Shown: positions 7,974-16,405 of the stretch, piece by piece
Layout of the letters: each line of letters begins with the position of its first letter
Position numbering within the stretch: the stretch's first letter is position 1
NCBI GenBank assembly: GCA_945957225.1
Contig: CAMFKK010000007.1
Coordinates: forward strand, 1 to 24,952
Direction: 5' to 3'
Source of the DNA: an uncultured Sphingobacteriia bacterium
GTDB lineage: Bacteria; Bacteroidota; Bacteroidia; Chitinophagales; Chitinophagaceae
DNA: 24,952 nucleotides
The notes under the pieces: model-generated
Seen by the model: the letters and a program-made list of their open reading frames with translations, nothing else
Database searches by the model: none
What the model was told of the DNA's origin: nothing
Program-made: the position numbers and the translations under genes

Positions 7974-8014
7974 TTTAACTTGTAAGCATATTACATATCA
8001 TTCTCTATTGATTT

Positions 8015-8458
8015 ATGAAGCACCCTAACTATTTTTTTATTTTATTGGTAACCATTTTTTCTGGTTTAATGGCAATGGCCAATGATACAGTCATTGTAAA
8101 AAAAGACCCTAGAATGGACCAATTAACCGCCAAGCAAAACCAGATTAACAAACACGCTAGTATGCTCACCAGTTCTGGTCAATATAAGGGCTTTAGGGTA
8201 CAGGTAGTCAGTACCTCTAATAGAGATATGGCTTTTAAAGTAAAGTCAGATTTATTGACCCGTTTTCCGGATCAGAAATCTTATGCCTTGTTTCAGTCTC
8301 CTAATTTTAAAGTGAGGATTGGCAATTTTCTAAAAAAAGCCGATGCTGAAAAATTTAGAAACCTTGTAAGTAAATATTATCCAACAGGCGTATTTATTGT
8401 AGAAGACGCCATTGACTATACGCCTACTAAGGAAGAAGAAGAAAATATGGTCAACTAA
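8015..8458 (+). CDS. SPOR domain-containing exported protein
   Basis: The product is 147 aa: a signal peptide (residues 1-22, hydrophobic core YFFILLVTIFSGLMAMA), a short linker, and one SPOR domain from about residue 58 to 133. The domain is read from YKGFRVQVVSTSNRDMA, FKVRIGNFLKKADAEKFR and YPTGVFIVED, which fit the beta-alpha-beta SPOR pattern. SPOR domains bind peptidoglycan strands lacking stem peptides, often at division sites. There is no second domain, so the protein would be a small periplasmic murein-binding factor. The stop is 5 bases before the next ATG, which suggests translational coupling with the M20 hydrolase. Confidence 0.85.
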   Translation: MKHPNYFFILLVTIFSGLMAMANDTVIVKKDPRMDQLTAKQNQINKHASMLTSSGQYKGFRVQVVSTSNRDMAFKVKSDLLTRFPDQKSYALFQSPNFKVRIGNFLKKADAEKFRNLVSKYYPTGVFIVEDAIDYTPTKEEEENMVN

Positions 8459-8463
8459 ATTGA

Positions 8464-9654
8464 ATGGAATTATTAAACAACATACAGAACTTAGCAAAAG
8501 CTTATGCTGCAGAATTTATTGCGGTTAGAAGACATTTACATGCACACCCTGAATTGAGTTACCTAGAATTTGAAACCAGTTTATTTGTACAAGAACAGCT
8601 CCGTGTTATGGGCATAGGTTTTGAACAAAAAGCCACCACTGGTTTGGTAGCATTGATAGAAGGAAGAGATCCCGCTAGTAGAGTCATTGCGCTCAGAGCA
8701 GATATGGATGCTTTACAAATTCAGGAAGAGAATAAAGTTTCCTATTGTTCTGTAAATGAGGGCATCATGCATGCCTGCGGCCATGACGTGCATACCAGTA
8801 TATTGTTAGGCGCTGCAAAGATTTTGAATGAAACAAAGGATCAATGGTCTGGTACAGTAAAACTTTTGTTTCAACCAGGAGAAGAAAAAAATCCAGGTGG
8901 AGCAAGTTTTATGATCAGAGATGGTGCATTGCAAAACCCTTCGCCAAATGGCATTATTGCCTTACACGTACATCCTGGCTTGCCCGTTGGTAAATTGAGT
9001 TTTAGAAAGGGTAGGGTAATGGCTAGTGCCGATGAAATTTATATTACCATCAAGGGCAAAGGTGGTCATGCTGCGGCGCCACATTTAACAGCAGATACTA
9101 TTTTGATTGCATCACAATTGATTGTGAGTTTGCAGCAAATCATTGCTAGAAATAATAATCCGCTTTCACCATCGGTATTGTCTATCTGTTCTATTCAGGG
9201 TGGTCATACTACCAATGTAATTCCTAGTGAAGTAAAACTAAAAGGAACATTTAGGGCCATGGATGAAGCTTGGCGTTTTAAAGCGCACGAGCTCATACGC
9301 AAACAGGCCATAGGTTTGGTGGAGTCCATGGGTGGAGAAATTGATTTATTAATAGACGTGGGTTATCCTACGGTTGACAATGATCCCAGTTTTACAGGTG
9401 CTAATTGGCAACTTGCAGAAATGTATATGGGAAAAGAAAAGGTGGAAGAGACAGAGATAAGAATGGGTGCAGAAGATTTTGGTTATTATACGCAACAGAT
9501 TCCTGGATGCTTCTTCAGGCTTGGTGTTAGAAATGAAGCAAAGGGAATTGTTCATAACGTGCATACACCCCTATTTGACATTGATGAAAATGCTATTGAA
9601 ACTGGCATGGGTATCATGGCTTGGTTGGGTGCAAATGCCAATATTGGTCACTAA
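8464..9654 (+). CDS. M20 family metallo-amidohydrolase (N-acyl-amino acid/hippurate hydrolase type)
   Basis: The product is 396 aa, normal for M20D enzymes, with no signal peptide, so it is cytoplasmic. RRHLHAHPELSYLEFET opens the protein. The di-metal site is visible as HACGHDVH (Cys and His ligands), FQPGEEKNPGGA (Glu), ALHVHPGLPVG (His) and the late HNVHTPLFDIDENAI. ALRADMDALQIQE is the family's substrate-side motif. The central GKGGHAAAPH starts the lid/dimerisation domain. Such enzymes remove acyl groups from amino acids or related conjugates; the exact substrate cannot be told from sequence. It is tightly packed between the SPOR gene (5 bp) and maeB (9 bp). Confidence 0.93.
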   Translation: MELLNNIQNLAKAYAAEFIAVRRHLHAHPELSYLEFETSLFVQEQLRVMGIGFEQKATTGLVALIEGRDPASRVIALRADMDALQIQEENKVSYCSVNEGIMHACGHDVHTSILLGAAKILNETKDQWSGTVKLLFQPGEEKNPGGASFMIRDGALQNPSPNGIIALHVHPGLPVGKLSFRKGRVMASADEIYITIKGKGGHAAAPHLTADTILIASQLIVSLQQIIARNNNPLSPSVLSICSIQGGHTTNVIPSEVKLKGTFRAMDEAWRFKAHELIRKQAIGLVESMGGEIDLLIDVGYPTVDNDPSFTGANWQLAEMYMGKEKVEETEIRMGAEDFGYYTQQIPGCFFRLGVRNEAKGIVHNVHTPLFDIDENAIETGMGIMAWLGANANIGH

Positions 9655-9663
9655 AAAAACAGT

Positions 9664-11994
9664 ATGTCTAAACACGCAGATTTAAGAAGGGAGCAAGCGT
9701 TGGAATATCATGCCAATGGCAGACCAGGGAAAATAGAAGTGATTCCTACCAAGGAGGCTAAGACTCAAAGAGATTTAAGTTTGGCATATAGTCCGGGAGT
9801 GGCAGAGCCTTGTAAAGAAATTTTCAAAAATCCAGAAGAGGTTTATAAATATACAACCAAGGGTAACTTGGTGGGTGTGATTAGTAATGGTACAGCGGTA
9901 TTGGGTTTGGGTGATATTGGTCCTGATGCCAGTAAACCCGTCATGGAAGGAAAGGCCGTACTGTTTAAAATCTTTGCAGATATTGACGTATTTGATATTG
10001 AGATCAATGAGAAAGATCCTGAGAAATTTGTACAAATAGTAAAGGCCTTGGAGCCCACATTTGGAGGCATCAATTTAGAAGATATTAAAGCTCCTGAATG
10101 CTTTTATATTGAGCAGCAACTCAAGGAGCAGATGAATATACCTGTGATGCATGATGACCAACATGGTACTGCCATTATTAGTAGTGCGGCCATGCTGAAT
10201 GCATTGGAATTACAGAAAAAGAAAATTGAGAAAGTTAGGTTTGTGATCAATGGTGCTGGTGCAGCTGCCATGGCTTGTATTCAGTTATATGTGGCGCTGG
10301 GTGCGCGTTATGAGAATTTTATAGTTTTTGATAAGGATGGTGTGTTGCATACTGGCAGAACAGATTTGGGCCCCATTAGAGAAAAATTTGCGGTTAAAAA
10401 ATCTGACTGGACTTTAGAAAAAGCCATGAAAGATGCAGACGTTTTCTTGGGTCTTAGTGTAGGTAATGTGGTTACACAAGACATGGCTAAGAATCCCATT
10501 GTTTTTGCCATGGCCAATCCTGATCCAGAAATTACTTATCCTGATGCAGCTGCTGTGAGAAAGGATATTATTATGGCTACGGGAAGAACAGATTATCCCA
10601 ATCAGGTGAACAATGTATTGGGTTTCCCCTATATTTTCCGTGGTGCTTTAGACGTACGTGCTAAGCAAATTAATGAAGCCATGAAACTGGCTGCTGTAAG
10701 GGCTTTGGCCGATTTGGCTAAGACTGCGGTTCCTGATATTGTGAACATGGCTTATAACCAACAAAGTATGAGCTTTGGTCCTGAATATATTATTCCAAAA
10801 CCACTGGATCCCAGATTGTTGGCAGCAGTGGCACCTGCCGTAGCCAAAGCTGCTATGGATTCTGGCGTTGCTCAAAAAAGGATAGAAAATTGGGATGCTT
10901 ATGTTGTAGAACTCAATAAACGTCTAGGTCTGGATAATCAGCTGATGCGAGTAATTGGTAACAAGGCCAGAAAAGGGCCTAAGCGTTTGGTCTTTGCTGA
11001 GGCCGATAACCAAAAAATTCTCAAGGCTGCTAGCATTATTTATGATGAAGGGGTTGCGTATCCAATTTTATTGGGAGACCCTATCAAAATCAATCGCATA
11101 GCGGAACAGAACAATATTGACTTAACAGACTTGCCCATTATTGATCCACGTAGTGATGAAACTGAAGAGAAGCGTGAATTATATGGTAACCTGTTTTTCA
11201 AGAAGCGCCAGCGCAAGGGCGTGAATGCTTATGAGAGCAAAAAATTGATGAAAGACCGCAACCATTTTGGTTGTATGATGGTAGAAACCGGTGATGCAGA
11301 TGCCATGCTTTCTGGATTGACCAAGAACTATGCGGAAGCCATAAGACCTGCATTGCAGATAGTAGGAACAGAGGAAGGCGTGAAGAAAATTGCTGGCATG
11401 TATTTGTTACTCACCAAGAAAGGACCCTTGTTCTTGGCAGACACTACGGTGAATTTTAATCCAACGGCAGAAGAGCTGGCAGATATTACCATGATGGTAG
11501 CCAAGGAAGTGCGCAACTTTAATTTGACGCCTAGAATTGCTATGTTGAGTTATAGCAATTTTGGTAGCAGCGATTCTCCTGAAGCAAGACTGGTGGCTCA
11601 AGCAACCAAGATTCTAAAACAAAGAAATCCTTCTTTGATTGTGGATGGTGAAATGCAAGGTAGTCTTGCGTTTAACAAAGAAATTTTAAAAGACAATTAT
11701 CCCTTTAGTGAGTTGGTGGATGAAGAAGTAAATGTGCTGATGTTCCCTAACTTAACATCTGGGAACGTAACCTATAATTTATTAAAAGAAGTAGGCGGTG
11801 CCGATGCCATTGGACCCATTTTATTGGGATTGAAAAAACCCGTTCACGTTTTGCAATTGGGTAGTAGTGTGCGCAATATTATTAATATGGCCATTGTGGC
11901 AGTAGTAGATGCACAATTGAAATGCAAGGGCAATATTGAAGAAGCGGTACAAACCAGTAGTTGGTGGAAGCGCTTGAAAAAAAGAAAAAAATAA
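9664..11994 (+). CDS. maeB: NADP-dependent malic enzyme with C-terminal phosphotransacetylase domain
   Basis: The product is 776 aa, the length of fused MaeB. Residues about 1-425 are malic enzyme: LAYSPGVAEPC (catalytic Y42), GKAVLFKIFADIDVFDIE, INLEDIKAPECF and MHDDQHGTAII (metal-binding acids), then a Rossmann NAD(P) domain starting FVINGAGAAAMACI. From about residue 430 comes a phosphotransacetylase-like domain (KRLVFAEADNQKILKAA to the C-terminus), which in MaeB proteins is regulatory and binds acetyl-CoA instead of catalysing. The reaction is malate + NADP to pyruvate + CO2 + NADPH, feeding anabolism from C4 acids. The stop is 3 bases from the mlaE start. Confidence 0.96.
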   Translation: MSKHADLRREQALEYHANGRPGKIEVIPTKEAKTQRDLSLAYSPGVAEPCKEIFKNPEEVYKYTTKGNLVGVISNGTAVLGLGDIGPDASKPVMEGKAVLFKIFADIDVFDIEINEKDPEKFVQIVKALEPTFGGINLEDIKAPECFYIEQQLKEQMNIPVMHDDQHGTAIISSAAMLNALELQKKKIEKVRFVINGAGAAAMACIQLYVALGARYENFIVFDKDGVLHTGRTDLGPIREKFAVKKSDWTLEKAMKDADVFLGLSVGNVVTQDMAKNPIVFAMANPDPEITYPDAAAVRKDIIMATGRTDYPNQVNNVLGFPYIFRGALDVRAKQINEAMKLAAVRALADLAKTAVPDIVNMAYNQQSMSFGPEYIIPKPLDPRLLAAVAPAVAKAAMDSGVAQKRIENWDAYVVELNKRLGLDNQLMRVIGNKARKGPKRLVFAEADNQKILKAASIIYDEGVAYPILLGDPIKINRIAEQNNIDLTDLPIIDPRSDETEEKRELYGNLFFKKRQRKGVNAYESKKLMKDRNHFGCMMVETGDADAMLSGLTKNYAEAIRPALQIVGTEEGVKKIAGMYLLLTKKGPLFLADTTVNFNPTAEELADITMMVAKEVRNFNLTPRIAMLSYSNFGSSDSPEARLVAQATKILKQRNPSLIVDGEMQGSLAFNKEILKDNYPFSELVDEEVNVLMFPNLTSGNVTYNLLKEVGGADAIGPILLGLKKPVHVLQLGSSVRNIINMAIVAVVDAQLKCKGNIEEAVQTSSWWKRLKKRKK

Positions 11995-11997
11995 ATC

Positions 11998-12735
11998 ATG
12001 AGTTTTTTCACCCACTTTGGAACATTTTTATTGATGCTAAAAGGCATGTTCACCAAGCCTGAGAACTGGCGCATGTATTGGAAAGAATTCATGCACCAGT
12101 GTGTTGAAATTGGAATTGGTGCCCTGCCCATTGTTATTATCATTTCTATTTTCCTTGGTGCGGTAACCACCGTGCAAACAGCTTATCAGTTGGTGAGTCC
12201 CTTGGTACCATTGTCTACCATTGCGCAGATTGTAAGGGATAGTATGATTTTGGAATTATCGCCAACGGTTTTGAGCATTGTATTGGCTGGGGTGGTTGGA
12301 AGTAAGATTGCCAGTGAGTTGGGTAATATGCGCATTAGTGAACAGATTGATGCATTAGAAATCATGGGTATCAATTCAAAGAGTTATTTGATCATGCCCA
12401 AAATCTTAGCGGCGCTCTTGGTGATCCCTTGTTTGATTGTAATCTCTGCCGTATTGGGTATCTGGGGTGGAAGAACGGCCGGAGCCATGTCAGGGATTTT
12501 GGCCAATGATATTTTTGACGCTGGTTTAAGACAGAATTTGAATCTCTATAATATCAATTTTGCCTTGTACAAGTCCTATACTTTTGCCTTTATCCTTAGT
12601 TCTGTTCCAGCCTATTATGGTTATAATGTAAAGGGCGGTTCTCTAGAAATTGGAAGGGCTAGTACCTCGGCGGTGGTAGTCAGTTGTATCCTGATTTTAG
12701 TGGCCGATTATGCCCTAGCTGCCATACTCTTATAA
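11998..12735 (+). CDS. mlaE: MlaE-family ABC transporter permease
   Basis: The product is 245 aa with about five or six hydrophobic segments (for example IGIGALPIVIIISIFLGAV, ILAALLVIPCLIVISAVLGI and VVVSCILILVADYALAAILL). The family signature VGSKIASELGNMRISEQIDA, followed by LEIMGINS, is intact. MlaE permeases form the inner-membrane part of phospholipid transporters between the inner and outer membranes, with an ATPase (MlaF) and an MCE protein (MlaD). Neither partner gene is next to it: the next gene is a protease. In Bacteroidota the ATPase gene commonly follows the permease, so this copy looks orphaned or its partners are elsewhere. The 3-bp gap to maeB implies cotranscription. Confidence 0.93.
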   Translation: MSFFTHFGTFLLMLKGMFTKPENWRMYWKEFMHQCVEIGIGALPIVIIISIFLGAVTTVQTAYQLVSPLVPLSTIAQIVRDSMILELSPTVLSIVLAGVVGSKIASELGNMRISEQIDALEIMGINSKSYLIMPKILAALLVIPCLIVISAVLGIWGGRTAGAMSGILANDIFDAGLRQNLNLYNINFALYKSYTFAFILSSVPAYYGYNVKGGSLEIGRASTSAVVVSCILILVADYALAAILL

Positions 12736-12750
12736 ACTCTTGCCAAATAG

Positions 12751-12774
12751 GCTGCTAAAATTTTTTACAGCAGC
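12751..12774. promoter_or_regulatory. Small hairpin between mlaE and protease gene
   Basis: GCTGCT (12751-12756), an A/T-only-but-one 12-base loop and AGCAGC (12769-12774). It starts 16 bases after the mlaE stop. It is not followed by a T run, so it is a weak terminator at best, or an RNA-processing or attenuation structure. Confidence 0.25.
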
Positions 12775-12792
12775 GACTACTTGTTACATTTA

Positions 12793-12800
12793 TTGTACAA
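12793..12800. promoter_or_regulatory. Palindrome just upstream of protease start
   Basis: TTGTACAA is a perfect 8-bp palindrome centred about 14 bases before the ATG. It is flanked by ATTTA on the left and TAAAT on the right (with one extra base), giving an imperfect dyad over 12788-12806. It could be a repressor site or chance in A/T-rich DNA. Confidence 0.25.
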
Positions 12801-12810
12801 ATAAATTGTT

Positions 12811-14382
12811 ATGCCCATAAGAATGGTGGATGATCCCAATGATCAGGACAATAATGATGATGGTTCCGGTGGTGGTGGTGGAAATATTGGTGGTGGCAGC
12901 GGCGGTGGTTTATTCAACCTGCTTCCTATAATCATTGGGCTATTGTTTAGAAAACCCGCACTCTTATTAGTAGTGCTTGCTATTGGAGGTTTTGTCTTTT
13001 TAAAAAATGGTTGTGCTGGCATGAGCAGCATGCAAGATGTTGCGCAGTTGGCCACGGGAGGAATTCTTGACCCAAAAGAATTTGACAAGGCGCAAGTCTA
13101 TGAAGGATTGGATGAATCCAAGAATGCATTGCCTGAAGCTGTCTCCTTGTTAAAGTATGCACCCAAACGTTTGAATCAAGGTCATCAAGGGTCTTGTGTG
13201 GCTTGGAGTAGTGCTTATGGCGCTAGAACCATTTTGCAGGCGGTGAGTACGGGAGAAGACCCCAATCAATTGGCATTTAGCCCCTCTTTTTTATACAATC
13301 AAATTGGACTAAGTGGTTGTCAGGGTAGTTATATTATCCGTGCCATGGAGAACATGACCCAAGTAGGTGCTGTTCCCTTTAATGAATTTCCTTATGATGA
13401 AAATGATTGTAGCCGTCAACCCGATGGTTCTTTAAAACAGGCCGCCCAACAGTTTAGAATGAAGGGCTTTAATAGACTTACTGAGGGTGAAAGTACCAGG
13501 GGGTTGAATCTGCATGCTATTAAAGAACATTTGGCCAAGGATGCGCCAGTAGTCATTGGCATGATGGTAGGTGGTTCCTTTATGCAAGAAATGTCAGGAA
13601 GGGAAATTTGGGAACCCAATAGTGATGACTATACCATGATGGGTTTTGGTGGTCATGCCATGTGCGTAATTGGCTATGACGATAGAAAGGAGGGTGGTGC
13701 ATTTCAGATTATGAATTCATGGGGATCTGATTGGGGTGTGAATGGAATTGCTTGGATCAAATACAAAGACTTTAGGCGTTTTGTAAGAGAAGCATATGGT
13801 CTGAACCCACTTCAAAAAACAGGTGATGCAGTGGTAGATCATTTGAGTTGCAGTATTGGTTTAGTGGATGCCAATACCAAGGCCTATTTACCCCTTAAGT
13901 TAGCAGCTGGCAACCTATTTGAAACCAGTAGTCCCATTGCCAAGGGTACCGGCTTTAAAATAGAAGTAAAGAATAACACGGATTGTTATGTTTATGTCTT
14001 AGGTATGGAAACCGATGGTAGTAGTTATGTCTTATTTCCTTACCCCAGTAAGGATGACCCCAGCAAAACCAAGTTCTCTCCTTATTGCGGCATCACGGGT
14101 TATAGATTATTTCCAAAGGGGATGAAACTGATGGCCGATAGCATTGGCAACAAAGACTATATGGCTGTTGTAATGAGCAAGGAACCCATGAATGTTTTTG
14201 AATTAAACAAAGCCGTAAATCAGAACCAATCTTTGGGTTTTGAAGTCGCGGTAAATAAAGCGGTTAAAAGAGAAAGCATTGGAGGAATCCGTTTTAGCAG
14301 TGATGGAAAAATCATGTCTTTTGAAACGGCCATAGCTGATAAAAATGCGGTAGCTTGTATAGTAGCCATTGATAAACAATAA
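12811..14382 (+). CDS. Membrane-anchored papain-like (C1) cysteine peptidase with DUF4384-like C-terminal domain
   Basis: The product is 523 aa. Residues 1-17 are acidic, 18-34 are almost all Gly, and one membrane helix follows at about 44-66, so the rest is probably outside the inner membrane, though the orientation is inferred. The peptidase domain (about 105-335) has the whole C1 active site: oxyanion Q123, nucleophile C129 in GSCVAWS, H282 in GGHAMCVIGYDD and N302 in MNSWGSDWG. The C-terminal part (about 375-520; NNTDCYVYVLGMETDGSSYV, then LFPYPS) resembles DUF4384, a beta domain often attached to peptidases and caspases in Bacteroidota. No pro-peptide of classical papain type is visible. 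It lies 75 bp after mlaE and 11 bp before the DUF4442 gene. Substrate unknown. Confidence 0.88.
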   Translation: MPIRMVDDPNDQDNNDDGSGGGGGNIGGGSGGGLFNLLPIIIGLLFRKPALLLVVLAIGGFVFLKNGCAGMSSMQDVAQLATGGILDPKEFDKAQVYEGLDESKNALPEAVSLLKYAPKRLNQGHQGSCVAWSSAYGARTILQAVSTGEDPNQLAFSPSFLYNQIGLSGCQGSYIIRAMENMTQVGAVPFNEFPYDENDCSRQPDGSLKQAAQQFRMKGFNRLTEGESTRGLNLHAIKEHLAKDAPVVIGMMVGGSFMQEMSGREIWEPNSDDYTMMGFGGHAMCVIGYDDRKEGGAFQIMNSWGSDWGVNGIAWIKYKDFRRFVREAYGLNPLQKTGDAVVDHLSCSIGLVDANTKAYLPLKLAAGNLFETSSPIAKGTGFKIEVKNNTDCYVYVLGMETDGSSYVLFPYPSKDDPSKTKFSPYCGITGYRLFPKGMKLMADSIGNKDYMAVVMSKEPMNVFELNKAVNQNQSLGFEVAVNKAVKRESIGGIRFSSDGKIMSFETAIADKNAVACIVAIDKQ

Positions 14383-14393
14383 AATTCAAAATT

Positions 14394-14879
14394 GTGAATC
14401 CCAAATTTGAGCGCTTTCAAAAAATTATTCTGCATCCTGTCAAATTCAGGTTCTTTCTGCTGCAAAAATTGCCATCGGCCTTGATTGCAGGATTGCGTGT
14501 AAAAGACCTTTCAAACCTTGAAGCAGTGATAACAGTTAAGCATAAATGGCTCAATCAAAATCCCTTTAGGTCTATGTATTTTGCTGTACAATCCATGGCA
14601 GCAGAAATGAGTACGGGTCTTTTGGCATTTGGACAATTGTATCAAAGAAATCCAGCGGTAAGTATGCTGGTAGTGGGTATGGAAGCAAAGTTTCACAAAA
14701 AAGCGGTTGGTGAAATTTCCTTTTATTGTGAAGATGGATTGGCCATTGCCAATGCTGTAGAAGCTGCTTCTCAAACAGGTCAGGGGCAAACTATTCAATG
14801 CTATTCAATAGGTAAAAATGAAGCCGGAGAAACGGTGTCAGAATTCTGGTTTACCTGGAGTTTTAAAGCCAAAAAATAA
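14394..14879 (+). CDS. DUF4442 / hotdog-fold thioesterase-like protein (GTG start)
   Basis: The product is 161 aa. The start codon at 14394 is GTG; the first internal ATG is at about residue 60, after conserved sequence, so GTG is taken. The segment LPSALIAGLRVKDLSNLEAV, then NPFRSMYFAVQSMAAEMSTG, matches the DUF4442 branch of the hotdog fold related to PaaI-type acyl-CoA thioesterases, including the Asn-Pro-hydrophobic-Ser pattern before the long helix. Function in this branch is not established. It is 11 bp after the protease and 28 bp before the metallo-beta-lactamase gene, so all three are likely in one transcript. Cytoplasmic; no signal peptide. Confidence 0.75.
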   Translation: MNPKFERFQKIILHPVKFRFFLLQKLPSALIAGLRVKDLSNLEAVITVKHKWLNQNPFRSMYFAVQSMAAEMSTGLLAFGQLYQRNPAVSMLVVGMEAKFHKKAVGEISFYCEDGLAIANAVEAASQTGQGQTIQCYSIGKNEAGETVSEFWFTWSFKAKK

Positions 14880-14907
14880 GTATCAACGAACCTTTAATAT
14901 TTCTATC

Positions 14908-16311
14908 ATGACTATTAGTTTTCATGGCGCCGCCAGAACGGTAACAGGTTCCAAACACTTGTTGGTAACAGATGAAGGAAAAAGAATTTTATTGGATTGT
15001 GGCATGTTCCAAGGCATGGGAAAGGAAACGGATGCTTTGAATAGGGATTTTGGATTTACAGCTTCAGAGCTAGATGTATTGGTTTTGTCTCATGCCCATA
15101 TTGATCATTCTGGATTGATCCCCAAACTAGTGGCAGAAGGATTTAGGGGAAAGATTATTTGTACCCCTGCCACCAAAGAGCTTGCTGCTATTTTGTTGGA
15201 AGATTCTGCCACCATTCAAAAAACGGATACCAAATTTATTAATAAGAGAAGGGCTAAACAGGGCTTGCCCTTGTATGAGCCACTTTATACTTTGGACGAT
15301 GTAGCCTTAACCATGACACTGTTTGAAACAGTGGAATATGATTGCTGGCATTCCATTCTTGCCGGAGTGGAAATCATGTTTACTGATGCTGGTCATATTA
15401 TTGGAAGTGCTGCGGTGACATTGAAAATTTCAGAAAAAGGTAAGACTACTAGCATATGTTTTAGCGGAGACGTGGGCCGTTATAGAGATGTGATTTTACG
15501 TTCGCCTGCCAGCTTTCCACCAGTAGATTATATCTTATTAGAAAGTACCTATGGCAATAAATTACACGATGAGGTATATAGTACCCCGGATAATTTACTC
15601 AAGTGGGTGCAGCATACCTGTCATGTAAAAAAAGGAAAACTCATTATCCCCGCATTTTCGGTAGGTAGGACCCAGGAGATTTTGTATGATCTTAACCAAT
15701 TATCCTTAGAGCATCGCTTACCCAAAGTACCCATTTATGTAGATAGTCCTTTAAGTAGGGAAGCAACAGAAGTCATTAAAAGTTTTCCAAAGTATTTTAA
15801 TAAGCGCATTCAAAAAGTAATGGAACATGATGATGATCCCTTTGATTTTGAAGGATTGAATTATATTAAAACAGTAGAAGAAAGTAAGGGATTGAATTTT
15901 CTAGATCAGCCCTGTGTGATTATCTCTGCCAGTGGTATGGCTGATGCCGGAAGGGTCAAGCACCATATCATGAACAATATTGGGAATGAGAAAAATACCA
16001 TTTTGATGGTGGGTTATTGTGAGCCAAGATCCTTGGGTGGAAGACTGATGCATGGTGACAAAGAAGTGCGCATTTTTGGAGAAGAGTTTGAAGTAAAAGC
16101 TGAGATAGGTTCTATGAGAAGTATGAGTGCACACGGGGACTATGATGACCTCTGCCAATTTATAAGCTGTCAACATGCAGACCAAGTGAAGCAATTGTTT
16201 TTGGTACATGGGGAATATGAGGTGCAACAAGATTTTGCCAAGCGTTTAGAAAGAAAAGGGTTTAAAGATGTTCAAATTCCTGACCTGCATGAAACCAAGC
16301 AATTGCAATAA
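14908..16311 (+). CDS. Beta-CASP metallo-beta-lactamase RNA-processing exonuclease
   Basis: The product is 467 aa from ATG 14908; an open extension of 30 codons overlaps the previous gene and lacks family sequence. The MBL part shows SHAHIDHSGLIPKL (HxHxDH zinc motif), FTDAGHIIGSAAV and CFSGDVGR. The beta-CASP insertion shows LLESTYGN, IPAFSVGRTQEILY, VYVDSPL-like wording (here IYVDSPLSREATEV) and IISASGMADAGRVKHHI. The C-terminal RMM region shows SMSAHGDYDDL and FLVHGE. This is the CPSF73/YSH1-like family of RNases, also found widely in bacteria; its RNA targets here are unknown. It ends the plus-strand run that began at deoC, with 94 bp before the GH95 gene. Confidence 0.93.
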   Translation: MTISFHGAARTVTGSKHLLVTDEGKRILLDCGMFQGMGKETDALNRDFGFTASELDVLVLSHAHIDHSGLIPKLVAEGFRGKIICTPATKELAAILLEDSATIQKTDTKFINKRRAKQGLPLYEPLYTLDDVALTMTLFETVEYDCWHSILAGVEIMFTDAGHIIGSAAVTLKISEKGKTTSICFSGDVGRYRDVILRSPASFPPVDYILLESTYGNKLHDEVYSTPDNLLKWVQHTCHVKKGKLIIPAFSVGRTQEILYDLNQLSLEHRLPKVPIYVDSPLSREATEVIKSFPKYFNKRIQKVMEHDDDPFDFEGLNYIKTVEESKGLNFLDQPCVIISASGMADAGRVKHHIMNNIGNEKNTILMVGYCEPRSLGGRLMHGDKEVRIFGEEFEVKAEIGSMRSMSAHGDYDDLCQFISCQHADQVKQLFLVHGEYEVQQDFAKRLERKGFKDVQIPDLHETKQLQ

Positions 16312-16362
16312 TTTGATGGTATAAGACTAAGGGTTTTATAATATGGAACAGGATGGCTTTAA

Positions 16363-16376
16363 AAGGATTAATCCTT
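16363..16376. promoter_or_regulatory. 14-bp palindrome upstream of the GH95 gene (possible operator)
   Basis: AAGGATTAATCCTT is a perfect 14-bp palindrome 29 bases before the GH95 ATG. Outside it, ATGGC (left) and GCCAT (right, after AAATTGATT) can extend the symmetry imperfectly. No T run follows. A TTTG at 16312 and TATAAT at 16337-16342 lie upstream in promoter-like spacing, though TATAAT is not the Bacteroidota consensus. Its place at the head of the sugar locus suggests a control site. Confidence 0.4.
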
Positions 16377-16405
16377 AAATTGATTGCCATTAAAACCTTG
16401 CTTCC

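Noticed and set aside
16337..16342. TATAAT as a GH95 promoter -10 box
   Set aside because: Not the Bacteroidota housekeeping consensus and expected by chance in A/T-rich gaps; mentioned only beside the palindrome.
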